NCBI GenBank assembly: GCA_024636855.1
Contig: JAGXGG010000019.1
Span: 1-35,658 of the forward strand
Direction of reading: 5' to 3'
Source: Ignavibacteriota bacterium
GTDB taxonomy: Bacteria > Bacteroidota > Ignavibacteria > Kapaibacteriales > UBA2268
DNA length: 35,658 bases
Of the stretch, positions 17,101 to 24,406 are shown piece after piece. A model generated the notes under the pieces. That model searched no databases. It was not told where the DNA came from and saw only the letters and a list, made by a program, of their open reading frames with translations. Position numbers and translations under genes: made by a program. Within the stretch, counting starts at the first letter, position 1, and the number at the start of each line of letters is the position of its first letter.

Positions 17101-19239
17101 ACAGCATATCCAGAGTATTTCACTTGGACTTCAGATATTGCTACAAATGGAAATGAAATGCCTTACAGTATTCCTCCATTAACAAAAGATACTATTAGAG
17201 TAACCTATTGCCCAAGTTCTCCTTCAATCAGAGATAGTCTTAACCATTCAGCATTGATGCATATTGATGCTCATGGTATGAGTGCAGATGGACAAACTGA
17301 AGTGTGGAGATTACAAAAACCCTATGATAGGTTTTTAGCTGGTCGTCAGACTTTAATATATGAACCAGATCCTTTGTTCTCACAATTTCCTCCTACTTTA
17401 GTAGCGACTACTTCACCTGTACCTCAATTTGTGAGAATTACAATTCCTGAAATTGATTATAATCCTGATAGAGAGACTATTGTAATAGATTCAATAACTT
17501 TTGAGCCAGACGATAATGTATTCTTTGCTCAAGAAACTTTGACTAAGACTGATAAAAATATAGTTTATTCAGCCATACAAGATACTTTGATTATACAAAT
17601 AGATTTTAAGCCTCGAATTTCAAGGGATTATATAGGTAAGATGAAAATACATTTTGCTCAACCTTGTAACGGGATTGATACAACAGTAGTAGTAGCGGGA
17701 ACAGGATTAGCTTTTCCTGCACCTATGCCATTCGAATTTACTCCAAATGATCTGATTCAAAGTTATGAAGTCATAAGCTGTGATACTTTATTGCTTCCCG
17801 TTTATGCATTCCAATTAATGAATTTTGATATTATTGACATTGATTGTCAGATTTTCTATGATACTACATTATTTGAGTATATTGGGAATGAAAGTGCATA
17901 TTTAGGAAATACTTATCCAGATACTTCTATTTGTTCTATCTATAATGCTAAAATAAGTATGAATAAGACTGACAGTTCTTCTGTTTTTGTTAGTTTAGAT
18001 AATTTTTGTTCTATTGATTCTTTAACTCCTTTGTTTATTGCAAAGTTTACACCTAAAGTAAATCAAACTATATCAACAACATTTACTTTGGATAGCTTTA
18101 GTTTTGATTCAAAGGGCATAATCCCATATAGATTAATCCCAAATGGTCCAAAGATCGATGTATCTATACTTAAATCAGAAGTGAGTGTTTTGAATGATAT
18201 AGCATATGATACAGTTTATGTATTGGATTGCAAAATAGATACTTTCTTAGTTGAAAATACAGGTGATGTTCCATTTATACTATCACAAATAATCAATTTA
18301 CCTCCAGATGTTAATATATTGAGCATAAATCCACCTTTGACAGATACTCTGTTTCCTGCTGGAATAGCAGAAGTAATAGTAGAGTTTTGTCCTCGTCAAA
18401 TTGGTGATTATAGTTCTATATCATATTCTGAGATATTTGATCCTTGTTATATGTTAGATAGTAATCTCATAACAGGTTACGGATTTGCACCTCCTTTCGA
18501 AGTGCTAGCTGATGTGAGTTCTAATTTCTCAATTATTGATACAGTTTACGGAAGTATAGGCGATACAGTATTAATTCCATTATTTATAGACAAAGATATA
18601 ATGGCTAGTTATAAAGGTATAGACCATTGGATGATAGATATGCACTTCGATATGAATATATCATATGATCCTTATTCTATGAAGTATTTAGATGCTTATT
18701 CGATTATTCCAAATACACCAGCGAATGCTAATTTAATCAATCATGGAAATTTGAAAATAGAATACACTGATGTAGATACACTAAGAGCATCACAGATTGC
18801 TGTGATGAAAATGTTAGTTACTATTCCTATAGATACAACTACACTACTTGATGTAACTATTGATAATTTCGGTTCAGAGTATATTTATTTTCTAGATATA
18901 TTTAATTCAATACAAAATAATTTATTTAACTCTGGTAAATCTTGCAGGATTTCACATATAGTAAGAAGAGAAACAAGTGCATTAAAACAGAACTTCCCAA
19001 ATCCATGGTCTAATGAATCTACGATACCATTAAAACTTGAAACAAAGTCTAGTCCAGTTCTTAGATTATATGATGCTACAGGGAAACTAGTAAGGTTATT
19101 ATTAGATGGCAAAAAGTCATTTGAAGTAGGGGATTATGATATTCTAATCTATTCAAATGACTTAATACCAGGAATTTACTATTATACTTTAGAAATTGGA
19201 GATCTTAAGCAAACTAAACAAATGGTTATTATTAAATAA
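14149..19239 (+). CDS. Giant T9SS-exported surface protein: LamG plus HYDIN-like repeats
   Basis: A 1,696-residue extracellular protein. Signal peptide about 1-22 (ending LNAQ); LamG/concanavalin-like domain (about 35-235; AMTVEMWIKPN, GEWHHLAAVFDGSQNKAMIY, GVMDEIKIWNRAL); then repeated choice-of-anchor-D (HYDIN/ASPM-like) beta-sandwiches starting near 387, 511, 617, 838 and 942, each with an xxFGxxxxG-type opening (e.g. VDFGNVFVGQ, NAFGTVEVGE), and another near 1353; two stretches resembling cohesin-type folds (about 1196-1330 and 1445-1590); and a C-terminal T9SS type A sorting domain from 1613 (LKQNFPNPW, LRLYDATGKLVR, PGIYYYTLEI). No catalytic motif is seen, so an adhesive or structural surface role is inferred. 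It is translationally coupled to the DUF1501 gene by ATGA and ends one base from the converging pepD. Confidence 0.9.
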   Translation: MTKKTHILAVIILLIVPYLLNAQKCNQWPLTRCIGNGLDFINNKGQSAHFMNLKNNATLNSISDAMTVEMWIKPNLELGKRNYFAGKWGPTVDKSDVWQLYYDPSNKIVFEINHPTIELKEVDNTIAESNPVSINGEWHHLAAVFDGSQNKAMIYLDGELIAEATNPSYPLSTLKKNSNDTQFGRANELTNNNSYRTFRGVMDEIKIWNRALPMSEIICEKDKRRNGNEAGLIAYFRCNEDPGNYSPCDVTTNNSANLLSGLTFTLTKNDRPEYRPFIVTDPVQIDTIRCTTRKKYSITVTDTSLCGSRAYIWITPEFRPYFDYSGSYVTLPPNTPVTYEFYVDSDFIGTIKPQIRLIRDDVCGFDLLAGNKRQWTITRETELKYNADTLGFGILKAFCIEEPYKDINLKVTNNTATFGTQKPVTITGYSVNLPQYYSIVSPSLPITLSPGQSTNLVVRFRSGSVANIFYDTLRIQSTDQCAGAGIIPLTGAVENIISLTKFGTKNEQLDSIDFGTICKYFPSDETLFYWENLSSENIIITDVIVPDEFQFVRFNKSQPQTLEPEKSYQVKLIRFIPSVAGDFRDTLFIIVKAGGCTLRKPVIVKGKSIHPDLTFTVDTVDFGNVFVGQELEKIVKIRNNGLDEFTVSFSISRGEAFYFPGGRFATIPPNEERDVRVRFRPITDSLYYDKLCFQETPQTGCYASGCITLKGRGIIDKFRFNPEVMKIENVIACQDSINEVYIVNESPVTLNLKDFYLNDPSKRFDILEPVADTNSLKSFNTNLAAGDSIKFKFRYTPNDLINDRADKAFLEFSDQDNEDWFAFLQASSTLPKLFMQDNNAFGTVEVGERPTQKIILENISSIPVHLDSIKIGANFNILYPPNIVDRALAPRDTIQITVEFVPTSDINYTAKLTSYSSEPCLVQNEVSFSGKGKIIPIEIISTLVTFGFVKSCDCETSEITLANNSRVNDAIIDNIWIDGVGIIGTAYPEYFTWTSDIATNGNEMPYSIPPLTKDTIRVTYCPSSPSIRDSLNHSALMHIDAHGMSADGQTEVWRLQKPYDRFLAGRQTLIYEPDPLFSQFPPTLVATTSPVPQFVRITIPEIDYNPDRETIVIDSITFEPDDNVFFAQETLTKTDKNIVYSAIQDTLIIQIDFKPRISRDYIGKMKIHFAQPCNGIDTTVVVAGTGLAFPAPMPFEFTPNDLIQSYEVISCDTLLLPVYAFQLMNFDIIDIDCQIFYDTTLFEYIGNESAYLGNTYPDTSICSIYNAKISMNKTDSSSVFVSLDNFCSIDSLTPLFIAKFTPKVNQTISTTFTLDSFSFDSKGIIPYRLIPNGPKIDVSILKSEVSVLNDIAYDTVYVLDCKIDTFLVENTGDVPFILSQIINLPPDVNILSINPPLTDTLFPAGIAEVIVEFCPRQIGDYSSISYSEIFDPCYMLDSNLITGYGFAPPFEVLADVSSNFSIIDTVYGSIGDTVLIPLFIDKDIMASYKGIDHWMIDMHFDMNISYDPYSMKYLDAYSIIPNTPANANLINHGNLKIEYTDVDTLRASQIAVMKMLVTIPIDTTTLLDVTIDNFGSEYIYFLDIFNSIQNNLFNSGKSCRISHIVRRETSALKQNFPNPWSNESTIPLKLETKSSPVLRLYDATGKLVRLLLDGKKSFEVGDYDILIYSNDLIPGIYYYTLEIGDLKQTKQMVIIK

Positions 19240-19240
19240 G

Positions 19241-20692
19241 TTATAACTCTTTAATAATATTTTTTAATAATAACCAGCATTTATCTACTGAGTCTATTTC
19301 TATTTTTTCTGAAGGAGTATGTACATCTTTTAATGTAGGTCCAAATGAGAGCATTTCCATTCTTGGATATTTCTCTCCTATAAGACCACATTCTAAGCCA
19401 GCATGAATAAGTTCAATAACTGGTTCATCATTGAAAGTTTCTTTATAAATACGGACTGCTTTGTCAACTAATTCAGAATTCTTTTTAGGTTCCCAAGCAG
19501 GGTAGCCAGAAGTTCTTGAAATATTGAATCCACCTAATTCGAATACGGAATTTACAATACCTGCAATCCAGAATTTCTCAGATTCTACTATGCTTCTTTG
19601 ACTTGTAATAATTTCTATTTTGTTTTTATTAGTTTTAACACTAGCTAAATTTGTTGATGTTTGTACTAATGAAGGTAATTCTGGAGTATATCGTTGGGCT
19701 CCATGCGGTAATGCATTTATCACATTTAATAAATCATCTTGTGTACCAACTGACATCATTTTTTCAAGAAACTCTACATTTTGAAGAGTTAATTCAATAT
19801 TTGGTTCTTTGAATGACCATTCATTTTTTAATATACTTTGATAAGAGGACACCATTGCCTCTAATTTTAATATTTGATCCTTTGGTAGTGAGAAGGTAAT
19901 ATAAGCCTCTCTAGGTATTGCATTGTGCTTATCACCACTTTCAAATGAGTGTAGTCTTATATTAAATCTTTCTTTTAGTTGTAAAACGAAACGAACTAAT
20001 ATTTTTGCAGCATTTCCTCTCTCATCATCAATTTCTATCCCAGAGTGACCACCTAGAAGACCTTTCAGTGATAGTTCATATGATCTATATTGTTTAGGAG
20101 TATCTTCTAAAACAAGGTCTAAAGTACCCAAAGTATTAAGTCCACCAGCACATCCAATTGTAAAATGACCAAAATCTTCAGTGTCTAAATTGATTAGGAT
20201 TTCAGATTTTAATAAATCTGTTCCTAACTCAGCAGCTCCAGTTAATCCAGTTTCTTCATCCAGAGTACATAATAACTCAAATCTAGGATGTTCTAAATCA
20301 TTTGAAGCAAGTACTGCCATACCCATAGCTAAACCAAGTCCATTATCTGCACCAAGAGTAGTTCCTTTCGCTTTTACCCACCCATTATCTATATATGTTT
20401 GTATAGCATCATTATCAAAATCAAATTCAACATCTCGATTTTTTTCAGTGACCATATCTACGTGTGCTTGGATACAAAAAGTAGGTTTATCTTCAAAACC
20501 TTTTGTTGCTGCCTTAGTTATAACAAGATTACCAAGTTTATCTTTCTTAATTGGAAGACTAAGATTATTTGCAAAATCTTTAATGTATTTAACTATTTTT
20601 TCTTCTTTCTTAGAAGGTCTTGGATGTTTTGTTATCTCATGAAATATTTCCCATACAATTTTGGGTTCTAATTTATCTATAGTTGTACTCAT
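19241..20692 (-). CDS. pepD: Aminoacyl-histidine dipeptidase (PepD, M20 family)
   Basis: A 483-residue cytosolic di-zinc dipeptidase of the PepD type, which cleaves Xaa-His and similar dipeptides. Metal and catalytic residues are visible and spaced as in E. coli PepD: His77 and Asp79 in QAHVDMV, Asp116 in TLGADNGLG, Glu146-Glu147 in DEETGLTGA, Asp170 in NLDTED, and His458 in DVHTPSE. HAGLECGLIG (430-439) is also typical. AAGGA lies 7 bases before the ATG. It is the last gene of the minus-strand group nitroreductase-SDR-cinA-tsaD-pepD, 16 bases after tsaD. It converges on the giant T9SS gene with a one-base gap and no terminator, so the two transcripts probably overlap at their 3' ends. Confidence 0.93.
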   Translation of the reverse strand: MSTTIDKLEPKIVWEIFHEITKHPRPSKKEEKIVKYIKDFANNLSLPIKKDKLGNLVITKAATKGFEDKPTFCIQAHVDMVTEKNRDVEFDFDNDAIQTYIDNGWVKAKGTTLGADNGLGLAMGMAVLASNDLEHPRFELLCTLDEETGLTGAAELGTDLLKSEILINLDTEDFGHFTIGCAGGLNTLGTLDLVLEDTPKQYRSYELSLKGLLGGHSGIEIDDERGNAAKILVRFVLQLKERFNIRLHSFESGDKHNAIPREAYITFSLPKDQILKLEAMVSSYQSILKNEWSFKEPNIELTLQNVEFLEKMMSVGTQDDLLNVINALPHGAQRYTPELPSLVQTSTNLASVKTNKNKIEIITSQRSIVESEKFWIAGIVNSVFELGGFNISRTSGYPAWEPKKNSELVDKAVRIYKETFNDEPVIELIHAGLECGLIGEKYPRMEMLSFGPTLKDVHTPSEKIEIDSVDKCWLLLKNIIKEL

Positions 20693-20708
20693 AATATTTC
20701 CTTTTATT

Positions 20709-21716
20709 TTATTTTGATCTCATTGGTCTAGAGCTAACTTTGAAAGTTAAGTCTTTAAATTTATTACTTGTATGCTCAATTTTTTTAATAGCTAAGAAAC
20801 CTATCATTGCAGCATTATCAATACAATACTCCATCTTAGGTAATACTATTTTGAACCCTTTTGATTCCAAATCTAAAAATGATTTTCTTAACAGTGAATT
20901 TGCTGATACACCACCACCGATAACTATATTTTTAACTTTATGCTTTTTTGCAGCTTTATATGTTTTGTGTATTAATACATCCACAATTGCTGATTGAACT
21001 GATGCAGCTAAGTTTTGTTTATTTTTTTCTTCTAATGGAAATTCGAAATTCTTTTGGATAAAATATCTTACAGATGTTTTCAGACCGCTAAAACTAAAAT
21101 CGAAATCGTCAGAATTAATCATGGATCTAGGAAAATCATATTCTGTTGGATTCCCTTCTTTGGCTAACCTATCTATTACAGGTCCACCCGGATAACCAAG
21201 ACCCATAAGTTTTGCTATCTTGTCAAAGGCTTCTCCTGCTGCATCATCTTTAGTCATACCAATTATACTATATTCAGTATAAGACTCAACTAAAAATAAA
21301 GATGTATGACCTCCACTAACAACTAAAGAAATAAATGGGAATTCAAGAGAGTCATCCTCCAAACATCCTGAATAGATATGTCCTTCGATATGATTAATAG
21401 GGATCAAAGGCAGATTATACTTTAAACTTAATCCTTTGGCAAATGAAGAACCTACAATCAGAGAACCCAAAAGCCCAGGTTCAGAAGTAACAGCAATAGC
21501 ATTCACACTTTCTATATCTAATTCAGCAATTTTTAGACTAGTTGCTGTAAGACTAGAAATATTATTAATATGTGCTCTAGAAGCCAATTCTGGAACTATA
21601 CCTCCAAAGTTACTATGTATAGTTTGTGATGAAATTACATTACTTAATACATTATTTTTTTTCAATACTGCAATTGAAGTATCATCGCAGGAGCTTTCTA
21701 TTGCTAATATGTTCAT
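20709..21716 (-). CDS. tsaD: tRNA N6-threonylcarbamoyladenosine synthase subunit TsaD
   Basis: A 335-residue Kae1/TsaD protein of the ASKHA fold, which transfers threonylcarbamoyl to A37 of ANN-decoding tRNAs together with TsaB and TsaE. Visible motifs: N-terminal ILAIESSCDDTS; metal-binding NHIEGH with His109 and His113; the ATP-site VSGGHTSL; GEAFDKIAKLMGLGYPGGP; and VIGGGVSANSLLR near the end. Length is normal for the family. It starts 7 bases after cinA ends, so it is almost certainly co-transcribed; only a weak purine-rich ribosome site precedes it. Essential in most bacteria and intact here. Confidence 0.97.
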   Translation of the reverse strand: MNILAIESSCDDTSIAVLKKNNVLSNVISSQTIHSNFGGIVPELASRAHINNISSLTATSLKIAELDIESVNAIAVTSEPGLLGSLIVGSSFAKGLSLKYNLPLIPINHIEGHIYSGCLEDDSLEFPFISLVVSGGHTSLFLVESYTEYSIIGMTKDDAAGEAFDKIAKLMGLGYPGGPVIDRLAKEGNPTEYDFPRSMINSDDFDFSFSGLKTSVRYFIQKNFEFPLEEKNKQNLAASVQSAIVDVLIHKTYKAAKKHKVKNIVIGGGVSANSLLRKSFLDLESKGFKIVLPKMEYCIDNAAMIGFLAIKKIEHTSNKFKDLTFKVSSRPMRSK

Positions 21717-21723
21717 TTCTTGA

Positions 21724-22974
21724 CTATATATTATATTTTAATTTTCTATAAAGCATTGATAGTGCCGTGTATTTACTTAATTCTCTATTAGCTTCTCTAT
21801 TTTTCAAAAATACGAATTTTGTAGCTTTTGTTTCTTTTGAATCAGAAATTCCAATCCAAACTGTACCAACTGGCTTTCCATTTGTCCCACCGTTAGGGCT
21901 AGCGATACCTGTTATAGATATAGCAAAATCTGTTTTTAATTTGACTCTACAATTATTTGCAAGTTCCAGAGCCGTTTGCTCGCTTACAGCGCCATAATTA
22001 TTTAATGTTGCTTCGTTTACATTTAATAAAACCTTCTTTGCATTATTACTATATACGATATAACCACCTTCAAAGATTTTTGAACTTCCAGATAATTCCG
22101 TGAGTAAACTTCCTAAACCACCACCAGTACACGATTCGGCAACTGAGATAGTCCAATTATTCTTTATAAAATACTCCTGAAAAGCTTCTAATATTGGCTT
22201 ATCTTCTTCTATTATATAGGTTTCAAGAAGTTTGATAATCTTATTTTCAATTTCAATTAATAGATTTTCATTTGTTTCAAGTTCGGACTTTAGCACCCCA
22301 AGTCTTAATCTAACACCAGAATATGAAGGTAAATATGCAAATTTTATTGAATCATTTTCATCATCTAAATATGAAATTCTTTTAGCTATCTCAGATTCAA
22401 CAATCCCTGTTGTATAAATAGTTTTATAAACAAAGTAATCATCATTCATACTATTTTTAAAATCATTTAGTAAAGAGATTATATTCTCTTCGAATATTGA
22501 CTTCATTTCACGAGGGACTCCTGGCAAATTGAAATAGAGTTTGTCATTTTGATTAGTATATATACCAGGTGCTGTACCCACAGAATTGCCCAAAGCAATA
22601 GAACAAGAGGGGAGATGTGCTTGTTCAAAATGAACTTGAGTTATTTCCCTACCTCTTCTATTAAAATACTCAACTAAATGCTTTCGAGTATTAGCATCTT
22701 CACGCATATCTACATTAAAATAAGTCGCTATTGCTTTCTTTGTTATATCATCTTTAGTTGGACCTAATCCACCAGTTGTGATGATAATATCATTAGTTTT
22801 AGCGAGTTGTGAAATAGTACTAATTATAGTGTCTTGATCATCAGAAATCGTAACAGAGGAATTAATTGATATTCCTAGAGTTGTAAGTTCTTTCCCTAAC
22901 CATGCAGAATTTGTATTAATTGTTTCCCCAATTAATAACTCATCACCAATTGCTATTATAGCAGCTTTTATCAT
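21724..22974 (-). CDS. cinA: CinA family protein (NMN deamidase / ADP-ribose-type hydrolase domains)
   Basis: A 416-residue two-domain CinA. The N-terminal MoCF-like domain (about 1-170) contains AIGDELLIGETINTNS and TGGLGPTKDD (67-76); in relatives it hydrolyses ADP-ribose-like pyrophosphates. The C-terminal PncC domain (from about 255) contains SVAESCTGGGLGSLLTELSG (277-296) and GIASPNGGTNGKPVGTVWIG; it deamidates nicotinamide mononucleotide for NAD recycling. The name derives from competence induction, but a salvage role is better supported. It starts 3 bases after the SDR gene, whose 3' end supplies GAAGG as the ribosome site, and lies 7 bases before tsaD. Confidence 0.95.
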   Translation of the reverse strand: MIKAAIIAIGDELLIGETINTNSAWLGKELTTLGISINSSVTISDDQDTIISTISQLAKTNDIIITTGGLGPTKDDITKKAIATYFNVDMREDANTRKHLVEYFNRRGREITQVHFEQAHLPSCSIALGNSVGTAPGIYTNQNDKLYFNLPGVPREMKSIFEENIISLLNDFKNSMNDDYFVYKTIYTTGIVESEIAKRISYLDDENDSIKFAYLPSYSGVRLRLGVLKSELETNENLLIEIENKIIKLLETYIIEEDKPILEAFQEYFIKNNWTISVAESCTGGGLGSLLTELSGSSKIFEGGYIVYSNNAKKVLLNVNEATLNNYGAVSEQTALELANNCRVKLKTDFAISITGIASPNGGTNGKPVGTVWIGISDSKETKATKFVFLKNREANRELSKYTALSMLYRKLKYNI

Positions 22975-22977
22975 AAA

Positions 22978-23715
22978 TTATGGACCTTCAGTAGGGTGAA
23001 TTAATATCTCAGTTACATTTACATGCTTTGGTTGCGAAATAGCATAATGTATTGCTTCAGCAATATCTGAAGCTTCTAAGAAAGTTACGGTTTCCATTCT
23101 TTTAGCAAAATTCTTTTTTATTTCTTCATTCGGTATATGACTTTGAAGTTCTGTTTTAGTTGCCCCTGGTTCAATAGCAGTTACTTTTATATTGTATTTG
23201 GCACTCAGTTCTTGTCTAAGTCCTTCCGTTATAGCATTAACTCCAAACTTTGTTGCGCAATAAACAGCAGCGGTAGGGAAGACTCGTCTACCTGCAACTG
23301 ACGACACATTAATTATATGTCCAGAGTTTTGCTCTATCATTATAGGTACAACTTCATTTATACCATATAGAAGACCTTTCAAATTAACATCAATCATTTT
23401 GTCCCAATCTTCAACTCTTCCTTCTTCAATAGAGGATAACGGCATGATACCTGCATTGTTAATTAGTACATCTACTTTACCAAACCTATCAATTGTATTT
23501 TTAACTAAAGAAATAACATCATTTCTATTTGTAACGTCAGTTTTATGTATTAGTATATTTGAGTCTTCAGTTATTAACTTTTCTTTTAGAGCCAATAGCT
23601 TATCTTCTCTACGAGCTGCTAAAACTAAACTGTGACCTTCTTTCGAAAGTCTTATTGCAGTGGCTTCTCCTATTCCGCTGGAAGCACCAGTTATTATTAT
23701 TACTTTCTTTTTCAT
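22978..23715 (-). CDS. SDR family NAD(P)-dependent oxidoreductase
   Basis: A 245-residue classical short-chain dehydrogenase/reductase. Seen: cofactor motif TGASSGIG (9-16), ARR at 34-36 (the arginines after the second strand favour NADP(H)), NNAG (86-89), catalytic Ser139, and Tyr152-xxx-Lys156 in YCATK. The C-terminal sequence (EPGATKTEL, then AEAIHYAISQPKHVNVTEIL) resembles the YdfG / 3-hydroxy-acid dehydrogenase-like group, but the substrate cannot be assigned. A purine-rich leader (GAGAAAGAA) precedes the ATG. It is 12 bases after the nitroreductase and 3 bases before cinA in one operon. Confidence 0.92.
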   Translation of the reverse strand: MKKKVIIITGASSGIGEATAIRLSKEGHSLVLAARREDKLLALKEKLITEDSNILIHKTDVTNRNDVISLVKNTIDRFGKVDVLINNAGIMPLSSIEEGRVEDWDKMIDVNLKGLLYGINEVVPIMIEQNSGHIINVSSVAGRRVFPTAAVYCATKFGVNAITEGLRQELSAKYNIKVTAIEPGATKTELQSHIPNEEIKKNFAKRMETVTFLEASDIAEAIHYAISQPKHVNVTEILIHPTEGP

Positions 23716-23727
23716 TTCTTTCTCAAT

Positions 23728-24327
23728 TTAATAGTTAGTAATTGGATTTTTCCATTTTGAATTGAAAAAGTTATTCTCAATTGGTTTTCTTTTTCTTTCT
23801 GACAGTTCCATCTTTTGATATTTTTCATCAACAAGAGATAAATCTTCAGATTTGTATCCTATTGCTATCATTGCCATTGGTTTGAATGAAGGTGGGATGT
23901 CAAAACTTATTTTCAATTTCTCTACATCAAAGCCTGCCATTTGATGAGCAAACAAGCCTAGTGAAGTAGCTTGCAAACAAATATTTTCACTAGCTGCACC
24001 AGTATCATATTCTGCCCAATTATTAAATTTATCATTGTCGAAAACAGTATCTGCTATTGCAACAATTAGGACAGGACAGTTTTTTACCCAATTTTGATTT
24101 CCAACATCTAAAGTATCAAAAGCCTTATTGAAATCAATTATATTTGTGTCTTTATTCCAAATAATGTACTTGTAGGGTTGTTGATTAGAACAAGAAGGAG
24201 CCCATCTTGCTGCTTCGCAGATACTTAGAATCTGTTCGTTTGACAATGATTTCTTCGGGTCGAATACTCGAGGACTCCATCTTTTTTCTATCAATGAGTT
24301 GATTTTAGAGTTCTTTTTTTTATTCAT
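23728..24327 (-). CDS. Nitroreductase family protein
   Basis: A 199-residue FMN-dependent nitroreductase-fold oxidoreductase. The N-terminal KRWSPRVFD (15-23) supplies the FMN-phosphate-binding arginines and is followed by AARWAPSCSNQQPYKYIIW. The centre has NWAEYDTGAASENICLQATS, and the C-terminal MIAIGYKSED is also typical. Members reduce nitro, quinone or enone compounds with NAD(P)H; the physiological substrate is not readable. It heads the minus-strand operon with the SDR, cinA, tsaD and pepD. It has no clear Shine-Dalgarno sequence, and a terminator-like hairpin ends 22 bases upstream of its ATG, leaving little room for a promoter of its own. Confidence 0.92.
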   Translation of the reverse strand: MNKKKNSKINSLIEKRWSPRVFDPKKSLSNEQILSICEAARWAPSCSNQQPYKYIIWNKDTNIIDFNKAFDTLDVGNQNWVKNCPVLIVAIADTVFDNDKFNNWAEYDTGAASENICLQATSLGLFAHQMAGFDVEKLKISFDIPPSFKPMAMIAIGYKSEDLSLVDEKYQKMELSERKRKPIENNFFNSKWKNPITNY

Positions 24328-24349
24328 TTAATTTTAAAAGTTTATTAAA

Positions 24350-24375
24350 AAAGGGAAGTATTATTACTTCCCTTT
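24350..24375 (-). terminator. Intrinsic terminator after the SBBP-repeat gene
   Basis: A perfect 11-bp stem (24350-24360 with 24365-24375) has a four-base loop, TTAT on the plus strand. Read on the minus strand it runs GGGAAGTA-loop-TACTTCCC and leads into six T's, then more T-rich sequence. It lies 31 bases after the SBBP gene stop and 22 bases before the nitroreductase start, so it either ends the SBBP transcript or partly attenuates readthrough into the next operon. Confidence 0.82.
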
Positions 24376-24406
24376 GACTTATATAATTCTATGTTATTTT
24401 ATAATG

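Noticed and set aside
15310-17200. Repetitive stretch considered as a DNA repeat array or CRISPR-like element
   Set aside because: The periodicity is at protein level (HYDIN-like domains of about 100 residues, diverged at DNA level); no identical short direct repeats with spacers were seen.
20181-20642. A 153-codon plus-strand open frame
   Set aside because: It lies wholly antisense to pepD, whose catalytic residues are intact, and has no ribosome-binding site or family resemblance.
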